In this document: positions 35,237 to 45,620 of the stretch, in pieces
How positions within the stretch are numbered: the first letter of the stretch is position 1
Layout: the number at the start of each line of letters is the position of its first letter
DNA from: Timema cristinae
Lineage: Eukaryota; Arthropoda; Insecta; Phasmatodea; Timematidae
Direction of reading: 5' to 3'
DNA length: 64,000 nucleotides
NCBI GenBank assembly: GCA_039000515.1
Contig: JBCFYV010011164.1
Location: 50,041,791-50,105,790 of the forward strand
Made by a program: the position numbers and the translations under genes
The notes under the pieces: generated by a model
Database searches by the model: none
What the model saw: the letters and a program-made list of their open reading frames with translations, nothing else
Told to the model about the DNA's origin: nothing

Positions 35237-36340
35237 GTGCACCTTCAGGTTGTAGGCTTTGGTATGGGAGTTTGGTGTGGATCAAGGGATCAATGGAGGC
35301 ACTTTAATTCAGTGGCAAGGGAGGTGTTATTAGGAAGTTTTGAGCGTAAGGACGCAGGGTCACTGGCACGTGTGGAGATCTTGTACCCGGATGGGGCGAT
35401 GGAATTTTTTCCGGTTGCAGAAGAGATAAGGTGCAAGGTGAGGATGGGGATAGTGAGTAGCAGAAGAGCTCCGTACCGAGCGTATGGGGGTGGACATCTG
35501 TTGGTTACGTCCTATGCGTGGGATGGGAATAGTTGGCCTGGCAACGAGTTTTGGGATGGACACTTCGGGTTGACGGGGGACTAACCGGCCGCTTCGTTGA
35601 CCTTCGTCTCGTAGCTACATAATTCCGTAGTGAATGAGTTCTTGGTAGGAAGATGCAGAAGCAGTGAGTGGGGAGATAAAATATCAGCTTGGTCTGATGA
35701 AACCGTTAAGGTGGAAGTGGTTTCAACTGGGATTGCTGAAGTGAATGGAGGGAATATGGAGGTGGAGGCGGGAGAGTGTGTTAGGGGGCCTGTGGTGGGG
35801 TGTCTATACAGAGGCTTGTTAATAGGAGGAACATAGGAACTCGGACAGAATTGTGTGAAGAGAAGACGGAGGTGGCATATACGGTAGCGGAGGGAAAAAA
35901 CAAGGAAGAAAAGCCACTGAGTTAGAAGTTTTGGAAGAGGATGCAGGGTATTGGTTACGAGGGTGGAGGAAGTGACAGAGAAGAAGTTGGAGGGGATAAA
36001 AGGTCGGGGAAGACATTGCTAGGTGGTTCAATGGAAGGCTGAGTTCAGGGGGAAACTCCGGAAGGGGAGTGAAGCCCACTGGAGAGGAAAATGGTTGCGA
36101 AGGCATCTATGGAAAATTTGAAGACTCTCCAGCTGTCGAGACTGGAGGAGCAGCTTGCCCTGGGCTTGGCCCTGAGGCATCTAGTTAGAACTGGGCACGT
36201 GAAACCGTGTTCACCTGAAAGCCGTAAACCTCCCTACTAAAACCACGGAATTGAAGAATATTGTTGAAAAAGTGTACATTCGTAGAGAAGAAATCTTTGA
36301 TCTAAACACATTGTATGAGGGATATGTAAGGTAGCTTTTG
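35237..36340 (+). pseudogene. Probable ORF1 remnant of the R1-clade element
   Basis: A 115-codon frame at 35237-35581 and shorter pieces (35630-35836; 36091-36237, reading LKTLQLSRLEEQLALGLALR) precede the endonuclease. Position and base composition fit ORF1, but I cannot align them to a known gag domain, and the CCHC knuckles expected near the ORF1 end are not clear. Stops break it throughout. It could instead include unrelated flanking sequence at the 5' side. Confidence 0.45.
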
Positions 36341-36348
36341 ACCTTAAG

Positions 36349-36963
36349 GAGACATGGCCGAGATGCCATGTACATACGTACAATCCTAAATGGTGGAGGA
36401 TAAAGCTAGAAATTAAGATTGGACAACTCAATGGGGGGAGGAGCAAGGTGGTACTGCATGAAGTGCGGAAACTAGCGGAGGAATTGGGACTAGACATTGT
36501 TTGCCTGCAGGGGCCTTACTCTATGAGAGGTGGCACAGTAAATTGTCTCAGAGGAAAAACAGGAGGGTTGGCAATGACAGACCCAATATGAGAGGAGCAG
36601 TTCTTGAGAAGTTGATAAACGCCCACCCTGCACCTTGAGATGGTGAACCGACCTGACAACCCCCCTACGTTTGTGGAGAAGCGGGCTGGAGTTTCTACCA
36701 ACATTGATGTTACGCTATGTTACCTTGAGGTGGCGGAGATGGTTTGGGAATGGAGGGTACTGGATAATGCCACCACTAGTGATCGCAATATGATTGTATT
36801 TGAGCTTGCTGTTGTGGGTCAGAGGGATAAGGCTGACCTGAGAGTAAAGAGAAGATACAACTGGAGGCTGGCAAATATAGAGAAGCTTTGGGAGGAACTG
36901 ATGATGCCGAATCCGGTGTTGCTGGGGGACAATGTCAACACGAAGGCAAAGGAACTCACGTGA
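36349..36963 (+). pseudogene. R1-clade ORF2 endonuclease (APE-like), internally deleted
   Basis: In the frame of 36415 the start reads KIGQLNGGRSKVVLHEV and LGLDIVCLQGPYS, the usual opening of R1-clade endonucleases (the expected glutamate in the LQEPY position is Gly). It then jumps, with stops, to 36640, where the C-terminal part reads VNRPDNPPTFVEKR and STNIDVTLCY. About 100 residues between are missing, including the GDFN and S-LW regions. The SDHN catalytic motif is SDRN, so the conserved His is lost. Non-functional. Confidence 0.85.
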
Positions 36964-36966
36964 GCT

Positions 36967-37545
36967 TTGCAGAGAATTATGAGAAAGTCGAATCCGGTGA
37001 TGGGAGATAACTTTAAAGTTAGGAACAAACTTTGGAACCATAGGCTGCAAAGGCTGCGTGGGGAAGTTAGATGCTCGAACAAGAGGTACCAGAGAAGTGG
37101 TGATCCAGTGAAGAGGGGTGTGCGATTGGAAAAGTACCGAGAGAGAAAGAGGGAATTTAAGTCTTGATAGAGGTGAAAAGGGAGAGCTAGGAGAGGTTCG
37201 TTAAGGAGGAACTCACTGTGAATGCATGCGGCATTCCATTTCAAATAGCAGCGGGGAAGATAAGACCTCTGGCGACCCTATCGACACTGGAAAAACCAGA
37301 TGGGAGTATGAACATTCAATGGGAGGAGTCTGCGTAGTTGCTGATGGAGGCATTGCTCCCCGATGACACGGAGGATAAGAAGGAGGAACAGAGAGAGAGA
37401 TAAGACGGAGACTTGCTGATGACGGGGAATATGTAGGGGATGGACAAATGGATCCGGTCACGGCCGAGGAGGTGACTGGCTTTATGTCTACGCTAAGGAG
37501 AAAGAGGACCCATGGACCTGATGGAATCATGTGGGAGTACTTATT
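36967..37545 (+). pseudogene. R1-clade ORF2 linker before reverse transcriptase
   Basis: Fragments read LRGEVRCSNKRYQRSGDPVK, then in another frame FVKEELTVNACGIPFQ and GKIRPLATLSTLEKPDG, then LLPDD, and later TLRRKRTHGPDGIMWEYLLK. This is the characteristic R1 linker with the RYQR, NAWG-P and LLPDD landmarks, followed by the first RT motif (PDGI). At least three frame changes and several stops interrupt it. Confidence 0.85.
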
Positions 37546-38610
37546 GAAGTAAAAGAATTGGTCGCCCCTTATTTTGCGGAACTGATGAATGAGTGCCTCG
37601 CTCGGGGGAGAATTCCAAATGTTTGTAAGTAGAGCGAGGTGGTCATACTAAGCAAAGGGGAAGGTAAAGATCCGAAACTCCCGAAGTAGTATGGACCTGT
37701 TTATTTACTAAAAGTCTGTGGAAAGTTGCAGAAGAAAGTATTGTGTGGGTGACTACTCAGGCATAGATTGAGGGTCGGTATGCACCCTCAGCAGTACGGC
37801 TTTAGAAAGAGTAGGTCTACAGAGGATGCCATTGGTGGGGCCATGGAGTTCGTAGACCGGGTCCAGGAAAAATAATGCGGCTTTATGGATTATTGTAAAG
37901 ATGGTTTTGCGACCTTGAGATATTCGGGTAAGAGTACCCATAAGGGGCTTACCAAGGGGTGCCCTCAGGGGTCGGTGAGTGGACCGGTCTTCTGGGATAT
38001 TGGAATTGAGCCTGGGCTGGCTGAGGTGGAGGTGTTCCCGGAGGTGGAGACTGTGGTGGCCTTTGCTGACGACATTTTGATTGTTGTGAAAGTGAATAGT
38101 AGGAAGGCCCTGGAAGATAGATGCAATTCAGTCCTAAGGGGCCTAAACGGGTGGTGTGATAAAGTTAAGTTGCAAGTGTCGCTGGCAAATACCATGTACA
38201 TGATGCTGAAGGGAAGGCTAGACCGAAATCCAATAATTAGAATGGGTGAGACTAGAGTGGCTAGAACCAAGGTGAACAGATACCTGGGTGTGACGCTAGA
38301 TGAGAAATTAAATTTTGGGTTTCACATGGAACTAGTGAGTGGAAAAGCACTGAGGGTAATGAACAAGCTTATCAATATTGGGCAAAGAAGGTTTCATTTT
38401 CCATTAAGAATAATAAAATTGTACCACAGCGCATTACTCGTTTCTATAGTGGCATATGTAGCAAGTGTGTGGGCCCATCAACTGAAGAAGAGCACTTACA
38501 AGAACATCTTAAGATCGCTGCAAAGGAAAGTGCTTATAAGGTTGTCAGGTGCATACAGGACAGTATCAACAGATGCGCTCTGCAATGCACTTGGCTTTAG
38601 CACTTGATTG
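37546..38610 (+). pseudogene. R1-clade ORF2 reverse transcriptase, motif A deleted
   Basis: The order is intact except for one gap. Upstream pieces read MNECLARGRIPNVCK, GPVYLLKVCGKL and MHPQQYGFRKSRSTEDA. After the stop near 37874 the frame resumes at 37885 with CKDGFATLRYSG, KGCPQGSVSGPVFW and, at about 38056, FADDILIVV, the catalytic Asp pair. The stretch with motif A (the first catalytic Asp) is absent, a loss of about 35 residues. Then NRYLGVTLDEKLNFGFH and LIRLSGAYRTVSTDALCN follow, the typical thumb region of the clade. The 240-codon frame 37885-38607 is the longest surviving piece. Confidence 0.92.
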
Positions 38611-39000
38611 TAGGTTAGGACGAGAGCTATCTTATACTTGCTTAAGAAAGAGGATATTGTGAGGGTAGAGGCACTAATAACACCTGGAGTGGGGTCAAAG
38701 CCGGAGATAGCGCAGGCATTGCTGGATGAGTGGCAAGCCTGCTGGGAGGAAGGTGATACGGGGAGAAGGACGTTTGGGTTTTTCCCCGATATCAGAGAGA
38801 GATTGGGGTTGACCTTCTTGCAGCCCTTCAGGGGGCTGGTCCACTTTATCACGGTGCATGGGCCGTATAAGGTGACTCTAAATGACAGGAGACTGACAGA
38901 TACGAGGCTATGTGATTGCGGATTGCAGGGTTATGGCCTGTGGTGATACTCTGAATTCCAGAAGGGTGCTTCAGAGGGAATTCAGGGTATGCATGTAGTG
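38611..39000 (+). pseudogene. R1-clade ORF2 C-terminal region
   Basis: The frame at 38638-38946 reads LLDEWQACWEEGDTGRRTF and later RLTDTRLCDCG. This is the W-W-GR-T and C-CG pattern of the C-terminal region of R1-clade ORF2, where a CCHC-type zinc finger follows. The finger is broken: after CDCG the frame hits a stop at 38944 and the expected downstream His and Cys are not in phase. Sequence to 39500 may be more decayed ORF2 or 3' UTR. Confidence 0.8.
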
Positions 39001-39640
39001 GATGGAAGTGCTGAGAGATAAGGAGTTGTGGTGCTACGATTGCCTCAGATAGGGCACGGACCGACTATATAGAACACCTAGGAAGAGTGAGAGCTAGGCG
39101 GAGGGAACTAGATAGACAAAGGGATAAGAGAATACCTGATGGAGGAGAAGGTCGGGTACTGAGACGAAGACAAACGACTTCTGACACGGAAGAGTAAATT
39201 GAGTCGGACTCAGCGGCATCAGATGGCTGGGAGTACTCAGATTCGATGCTGGTAAACTGGGTCAGTTATGGGGAGCATGGGCCTGGAAATAGGACAGAAC
39301 CCAGGAGTAGCTAGGGTAGGCAGGGAGATAGGAACTCCGACTCTGCTGGTTCCCGGAGTAGCGATACTCTGGATGAATGGCGGCACCATAAGAGGAGGAA
39401 CCGGGCTGGGCCTAACGGGATTGTGTAATGGGCTCCCATTCTCAGCCGGCAGGACAAACTGTAATGGGTGTATGGTCAAGGTGGTAGTGGTGGTATACTG
39501 GAAATAATTGTAGTATATCATTGAAGTAGATTATAATGTTATGTTGATTTTTTGGTAGGGTGAATTTGGAGGGGGGGAGTACCAGGGTACCTCCCGGGGG
39601 CGGACCATCAGGAAAGTATCGGTGGGTAGGACGAGTTAGT

Positions 39641-40327
39641 TAGCTAGTTTAGTATTTGACTATTTTTATTTTACTATTATTTCTATTTTATTAATCTCTT
39701 TTGTTATATATTAACTTTATTTTATTTTAGTGTTTTTTGTTTTGTGCTTAACCAGATGTACTTAAATGTAATAGTTATTTTCTTAAGGTTAGACGTTATA
39801 GGAGTGTAATAGTATAATGATGGAGTTCAGGCCAGTATTAAATAATATAGGTGACTGACCTTAATAGATCCAAGGTATGTAATGTACCCTACTGCTCCAA
39901 TCGGTTGATGGTGTTTTTAACAGACTCGTGATCAACGAAGGACGGGACAGGTCTAGTCCGCCGGTTAAACCAAACCGGCGCGGCGCCTAGGGGTGAGCCG
40001 AGCCCTCTCGCCGGTGGGCAATTCGCAAGCGAGGTTTTGGGACTGGGATGGGCCCCCTCTTCCCTCCCTAATTTATCGCCCTCTGTGCAATATGGCCTCC
40101 AGCCCTCGTCCTCTTGTTCGCCTTGTGTATAGCGTTGGAGAGTGAGGGGGTGGGCAGGAGTCTATTGATCAGTTCAGTTCAGTGGGATGGAAGCGCAAGG
40201 AAGTGGTGGTTTGGGTTGTAGGATAGACAGCCTGCAGTAGTGCCATTGTACTCTACTGTTTCATTACTATATTCAGTAGATAAACATGTACCGAAACAAT
40301 TATGTTTACCACCACTAGATAATTACT
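39641..40327. other. T-rich stretch, then GC-rich block; no gene
   Basis: 39655-39830 is T-rich and could be the retrotransposon 3' UTR or flank. 39930-40060 is strikingly GC-rich with many CpG and CCGG sites (GGTTAAACCAAACCGGCGCG), unlike its surroundings. No open frame or known RNA was recognised in it. Confidence 0.45.
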
Positions 40328-40520
40328 AGCATCGCATTTTCATACTCGGCCGGGCTTTACACATTTAATGAGGTGATTAGAAAGGTAGAATTATAGGAAA
40401 TGTAGCCGCATCTGTGTAAAGAGTGGGGAAATCACCACGGGCACATCCAGCCGCGATACGAACCTACACCTTCTCTTCACCAGCAAACCAGATTGTATGG
40501 GCATGGCATTTCTACTCTGC
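40328..40520 (-). mobile_element. SINE family 1, degenerate
   Basis: Minus-strand copy: GGTTTGCTGGTGAAGAGAAG head region, B-box remnant GGTTCGTATCGCGGCTGGAT, body TTTACACAGATGCGGCTACA and a tail reduced to GCCGAGTATGAAAATGCGAT. Confidence 0.75.
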
Positions 40521-40990
40521 CAAAATGTACACCACTGGTCTAAAGTGACAGTTTCAAAACACGTTATTTTTAGCTTTGTATCACAAAGTACAGTACAATT
40601 TTAATAGAAAGAGCATTTTATAAAATACAAACATACATGTTTTGTGGTCATCATTGATTACACTTTCTATATTATTAGTTTTATTTTATAGATGTACGTG
40701 AAATAATATCTAGGTAGTAACTTTTCCTCATATGTAAATTTGACTCTAGATTCAGCTCTGTCAAAATTGACATCTCTGGTCTAAAGCGACAACTTCAGAA
40801 CATATTATTTAGTTTAGGAATATAAACAGTAGATTTAACTCTCCCAAAATTGATATCACTGGTCTTAATTGACAACTTCAGACCATATTTAGTTTAGGAT
40901 ATAAAAAGTGGATTTAAATATGCCAAAACTGACACCACTGGTTTAAAGTGACAACTTCATAACATATTATTTGGTAAATGAATATATTAA
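40521..40990. repeat. Degenerate tandem repeat, ~75-80-bp unit, 4 units
   Basis: GCCAAAATTGACACCACTGG, TCTAAAGTGACAACTTCAGA and ACATATTATTTAGTTTAGGA repeat at about 40520, 40755, 40840 and 40920. The first two units are separated by ~150 bp of other sequence. It abuts the SINE at 40328-40520. Confidence 0.8.
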
Positions 40991-42247
40991 AGTAGGCCTA
41001 AGTTAACTTGTTGAGCTCTCAGAGGAATGTCATTAAATAGAGTGTACGTCTAATAATACCAAGTGTGATTCTAGCTAATCACATTTCATGGTCTTGACTT
41101 GGGGGAATCCCTTGTGGTCTCTCCGCAAAGCTAATCTAACGGGCTTAGTTTGTCTCGAGTAGACATTAGAATTAGTTTCACACGTAATCAACATTAACAT
41201 GGAGTAAGAAACTTAAAGCACCTGTATAGCGTCCGGTAAAAGGATTACTCGCCTGTTTAAGCTCTAACTACAATTTGATTATGGTAAATATCTTTTAGTA
41301 AATACTTTTTTTGCAACAAAAATTAATAACATATTACTAATACTGTTGAACAGCATATCACTTGATAGGGTTAATGAGTTTAAATATTTATGAACAATTT
41401 TAACTAGCAATAACGATATTAGATTGGAAATTTAAAAAAAATAAAGCATTCTGGAAATGCATATCATACTCGGTCAGCAAGTTGTTGACATCTCACCGGC
41501 TTTCAAGGATTGCGAAACTCATTATGTACAAAACAATAATCTAATTAGTTGTTCTCCAAGAGTGGGAAACATGGTCTCTTCCTCACATGACGAAAACAAA
41601 TTTAGGGTGTTTTAAAACAAGCAGCTTATGAAGATATTGGGTCCAAAAAGGGACGAGGCTACTGGAAAAGGGAGGAGATTACAAACCTTGTACTCATCAC
41701 ATACATTGTTAGAATCAGATCGTGTAGGGGCGTACTTTCGTAAGTGCAACAATGAACTCTCCAACTTCAAATTCCTTGGAGTAAGCAAATAATGACAGCT
41801 GCAGATCACACGACTTGACGTATGAATACGTGAAAGTAGATCTAGTAACTTTTCTAGCTGTCAGATGATAATAATCAAAGTATACGACTTAAATAGCGAA
41901 GTTACTTTTTTGTTGACATTTTCCAACTAAATTCATGTTTTGGCTAAAATTGATCAATAAACTTTGATTGGTTTATATTAATTACTTTCCTCGTCAAGAA
42001 GAAAATGAGACTTTCGTGTTTGAACACCTAATGCTAGGATTGTAATAAAATAAATGACACGTTTCCTGCCAATTTAGGGTTCGTGGTCAATCCTACAACT
42101 ACACCATCGAGAGTAATAGTAGCAAACAAGAGAACCTTGATCTGATTTAACAGGGGGAGGTAAAATCGACAACTGCCCAATTAGACGAGAGAGACCAAAA
42201 CCGCAAAGGCCGTCACTGGTGACACGGGTTTACCTAGGTTTGTAAGA
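40991..42247. other. No feature seen
   Basis: AT-rich sequence with no domain-bearing frame or recognisable repeat. Confidence 0.5.
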
Positions 42248-42290
42248 GTTCTTTTAGCACTCGTCTTACTACCCGTTCGGTTTATATGCT
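42248..42290 (-). mobile_element. SINE 3' tail fragment
   Basis: Only the shared tail is present (CCGAACGGGTAGTAAGACGA on the minus strand). It could come from family 1 or 2. Confidence 0.75.
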
Positions 42291-42430
42291 TTATAGAAGA
42301 GCCAAAAAGAGCATACTTGAATATAATTGATTTCCAATCATCTCAAACAAACTAAAATCAAATAATGAATCAAATAGCCAAAGTTATTATTTATGCTTTT
42401 TAGTGAGGATTACTCCATCTAGATATCATA

Positions 42431-42520
42431 TTCTGAAAATGAAAAAAAATGACACCTGGACACGGGTCAAAGGTCCCGGGTTCGATTCCCGCGTTCAGGT
42501 GTCATTTTTCAATTTTCAGA
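42431..42520. other. Hairpin enclosing a tRNA-like 3' half
   Basis: Arms TTCTGAAAATG...ATGACACCTG (42431-42458) and CAGGTGTCATTTTTC...TTTTCAGA (42495-42520) pair almost completely, with about 2 bases of length difference. Between them lies GGTCAAAGGTCCCGGGTTCG followed by ATTCCCGCG: a T-arm with a full B box, preceded by the AAAGGTCC typical of a variable loop, plus a possible short stem CACCTGGACACGGGT. No D arm or A box is present, so this is not a working tRNA. It might be a tRNA 3' half captured by a small palindromic element, or a fragment of a tRNA-related repeat. Confidence 0.7.
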
Positions 42521-42534
42521 AATAAAATCAAATA

Positions 42535-42790
42535 ATTAAAAAATCAAAAAATATACATTTTATTATTTAAATATTTGAGGTGAGGCGTGATTAGCAGTCA
42601 TAGAAAAAATATTAATTCTTTAAACAAAGACAATTATTTTTGTAAAGAAATTCAGGACAAAATAAGAATAAACGAGTTTAAGGAACATTCGAATAAACTA
42701 ATCAACAAAGTATAGCAAAGTACTGTTCAAGTTTTAAATCGGGGGAAGGGGGAGAGGGTGTAACTTTATGGACGCCCTACATAGTCGGCT
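42535..42790. repeat. Fragment of the 9.8-17.3 kb element family
   Basis: Matches 12590-12810 (GAGGTGAGG, ATATTAATTCTTT, GTTTAAGGAACATTC, CTGTTCAAGTTTT). It then continues with a G-rich stretch and ACTTTATGGACGCCCTACAT, equivalent to the first unit at 13.13 kb. Confidence 0.55.
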
Positions 42791-43177
42791 GCCTTGATAT
42801 TCATGATCATAAACAAAATGTTTACGAATTAATACCTTCCCCTGAGCTTCAATGATCTTACATTTGTACCGGATTTTTTCCATTTCCATATACACCCAAC
42901 TGAGAGACGTGTTATTGTCCTTCCTCTCCTAGTTCATTGCCTTAAAGAACAAAGTTCCCCAGGAATAGAAACAGGGAACACTGCTCTGCGGCTACACTGA
43001 GAAACGAGGTAAAAAATAAAGCTTGTATAACTTTCCCACCGACCACACATTCTTGGTAAACACGCGTCTCACCTATCACCATTATTCTGTAATATATTGT
43101 GCACATGTTAAACACACACGTTTGGCAACACGGCAACTTCTTCCTGCTGACGTGCAGTGATTACTACACGGCGCAAC
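42791..43177. other. No feature seen
   Basis: Unique sequence. The 64-codon minus frame at 42942-43136 has no recognised domain. Confidence 0.45.
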
Positions 43178-43432
43178 CTGCTTCGGTGGCTGCATGGTCA
43201 GAGGCGTCACTCTCGCAATAGACTAGACTGCCGATGGCAGGGAGATTGGGGTTCGAATACCGGCTAGGTGTAATAAAAAGTTTTTTTTCTCTGAATTGTT
43301 TCCCCACTCTCCCTTCAAGCAAATGCAATTACACTTCCTCTAAATTTAACCTTACTCATCCCTAATGCATTAGCGTAATTAGTACACGTGCATATAACCT
43401 GAATAGGAAAATAAGATATGCTAAAAATACAT
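43178..43432 (+). mobile_element. SINE family 1
   Basis: Head CTGCTTCGGTGGCTGCATGG, ACTAGACTGCCGATGGCAGG, B box TGGGGTTCGAATACCGGCTA, body TTCAAGCAAATGCAATTACA, CATTAGCGTAATTAGTACAC. The tail is decayed (GAAAATAAGATATGCTA). Confidence 0.9.
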
Positions 43433-43639
43433 CACTTTTTACTTTATCATAGAACGAACGTATTGTAATAGTAAAAAACCTCAAGCTTATGAAGAATCTT
43501 AACGTTTTGTACACGCCCAAACCCAAAGAAGTGGACGTCACAATTATTTTGTCTGTTTCCCCATGTCTGTCTGTCTGTCAGTTCCTGGAGCTATAGCCGA
43601 GACGGTTTGTGTTCGAACTTTATATTTATATGTTGTTAT

Positions 43640-43990
43640 GATCATACCTCGGGGCGTTTTTTTAAAATTTGGCTATAGCTCTCAAATTAAAGATAGTTTA
43701 CTGATTTTTGAAAATTTGATATTTTTCGAAAACGCCCAAACGATTTTGTTTAAAATGAATATCCGAGGAGTGTTTGAAATAGCACATAGCACCATATACT
43801 TTTTTTTTTAAGGACAACTCAGCTTAAGGGTAGTTTACAGATAAATACTTTTTGAGAATTTGATATTTTTAAAACAATGACCCTAACGTTTTTGTACAAA
43901 ATAGGTATTTGGGAAGTGCATTACATGATTGATAAGAATGTAGGCTAAGTTCGTTAATCTAATACAAATTATTTATTGATGGCCGATTTT
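43640..43990. repeat. Degenerate ~180-bp repeat, two units
   Basis: Shares GATAGTTTACTGATTTTTGA, AACGATTTTGTTTAAAATGA, AAGGACAACTCAGCTTAAGG and GGGTAGTTTACAGATAAATA with the array at 7110-7915. Same orientation. Confidence 0.65.
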
Positions 43991-44292
43991 TGACAACTTT
44001 GTTGTCACAAACTATTATAGACTATATAAGAAAGTATGTCAGATTATGTCACACTATTTTTTATAACAATGGAATCTTACCGATATTTCCCCCGTGCTCC
44101 GCTTCTCATTACACATCAGGACTATCCACATATGTATACACTGGTATACATAGGTGTAAAGTTAATCCCCAAACACATGGCCGTACAAACTTCAGTCCCA
44201 TTTAGTTCGGATTAACGAGGTTCCACTACGTATGTATTAATTAATAGTTTATACTTGTAGTTCCATTCTATCTCAATATTATCTTACTCTAA
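43991..44292. other. No feature seen
   Basis: No coding or repeat signal. Confidence 0.45.
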
Positions 44293-44366
44293 CCCACTTT
44301 AGGGGCCGAATGGTTTAAGGCATGTTAAATGAGCTTTTTGTCGAATGGGAGATTGGGACTCGAATC
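44293..44366 (+). mobile_element. SINE-like head abutting a minisatellite
   Basis: CACTTTAGGGGCCGAATGGT with GAGATTGGGACTCGAATCCA resembles the family 1 head (A-box and B-box spacing fits). The minisatellite starts where the SINE body would be expected. Confidence 0.55.
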
Positions 44367-45101
44367 CACAGCAACAGCACATAGAAACTCCCGGAACACC
44401 ACAACAACAGCAACAGCACATATAAACTCCCGGAACACCACAGCAACAGCACATAGAAACTCCCGGAACACCACAACAACAGCAACAGCACATAGAAACT
44501 CCGGAACACCACAGCAACAGCACATAGAAACTCCCGGAACACCACAACAACAGCAACAGCACATAGAAACTCCCGGAACACCACAGCAACAGCACATGGA
44601 AACTCCGGAACACCACAGCAACAGCAACAGCACATGGAAACTCCCGGAACACCACAGCAACAGCACATAGAAACTCCCGGAACACCACAGCAACAGCACA
44701 TAGAAACTCCCGGAACACCACAGCAACAGCATATAGAAACTCCCGGAACACCACAGCAACAGCATATAGAAACTCCCGGAACACCACAGCAACAGCACAT
44801 AAAAACTCCCGGAACACCACAGCAACAGCACATGGAAACTCCCGGAACACCACAGCAACAGCACATAGAAACTCCCGGAACACCACAGCAACAGCACATG
44901 TAAACTCTCAGAACACCACAGCAACAGCACATAGAATCTCTCGGAACACCACAGCAACAGCACATGGAAACTCTCGGAACACCACAGCAACAGCACATGG
45001 AAACTCCCGGAACACCACAGCAACAGCACATAGAAGCTCTCGGAACACCACAGCAACAGCACATGGAAACTCCCGGAACACCACAGCAACAGCACATAGA
45101 A
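44367..45101. repeat. 33-bp minisatellite, about 21 copies
   Basis: The unit is CACAGCAACAGCACATAGAA followed by ACTCCCGGAACAC. In the left third several units carry extra CAACAG insertions (39- and 45-bp units) and a few have one C missing. The right two thirds are regular. Period 33 keeps frames open on both strands, giving Gln/Thr/Pro-rich (plus) and Cys-rich (minus) repeat frames that are very unlikely to be real proteins. Confidence 0.96.
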
Positions 45102-45385
45102 GCATGTATTTCTCCAATGCTATGATGGTGTAAGTAACGTTGCAGGCAGGTATACAGGTGTTCAACAGCGCTTGGAAGAACGCCACCCATCTGCATTTGG
45201 TTATTGTTGATTGTTCAGCACACCGTGTCTGTTCACGATTTTATACTAGTTTTGTCATAGTTAGGGACACTATGAAAACTGCCAAAGATGTAGTACCTTT
45301 GTGGTAGGGCTGGGCATCGAATAAAAAACGCCACTTCCAACATCGCCTGCAAAATATCGATGCTTTGTAACAAATCTTTAATTTA

Positions 45386-45620
45386 GCATCGAGTATTACT
45401 ACTCTTTTGGGCTATACGCATATAAACTAGTTACGTTAATGGTTTAGGAATGATGAAGGTTGATTCTAGAGGCAGTGTACCCGCATTTGCTTGGAGAGAG
45501 AGAGTGGTAAAACCTCCCTCAGAGTACATTCAACCGGGATTGAACCACGATCTACCCGCCATCGGCTGTCTTTTCTATTGCGAGAGTGATGCCTTAGACT
45601 ATTTGGCCACCGAAGCGGGT
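45386..45620 (-). mobile_element. SINE family 1
   Basis: Minus-strand copy: head CGCTTCGGTGGCCAAATAGT, B-box remnant GTGGTTCAATCCCGGTTGAA, body CCAAGCAAATGCGGGTACAC, tail AAAGAGTAGTAATACTCGAT. Confidence 0.85.

Larger units (their letters stand above)
35237..39640 (+). mobile_element. R1-clade non-LTR retrotransposon, dead copy
   Basis: The whole segment is purine-rich on the plus strand and unlike its AT-rich neighbours. From 36400 to 38990, fragments in shifting frames match the R1-clade ORF2 order: endonuclease start, endonuclease end, linker, reverse transcriptase and C-terminal zinc-finger-like region. The region before it probably holds ORF1. R1 elements encode a gag-like ORF1 and a two-enzyme ORF2 and insert by target-primed reverse transcription; several R1-clade lineages are target-site specific (rDNA, telomere repeats), others are not. 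This copy has in-frame stops, frameshifts and two internal deletions, so it cannot be active. The 5' boundary is uncertain; the 3' end is placed near GGTACCTCCCGGGGGCGGAC at 39587. Confidence 0.85.

Noticed and set aside
35237..35581. Independent host gene in the 115-codon frame
   Set aside because: Composition and position match the R1-clade element better, and no splice sites or known domain were found. Kept as an uncertain ORF1 remnant.
44299..45196. Cysteine-rich minus-strand frame of 293 codons resembling a secreted repeat protein
   Set aside because: It is the translation of the 33-bp minisatellite, and other frames are equally open.
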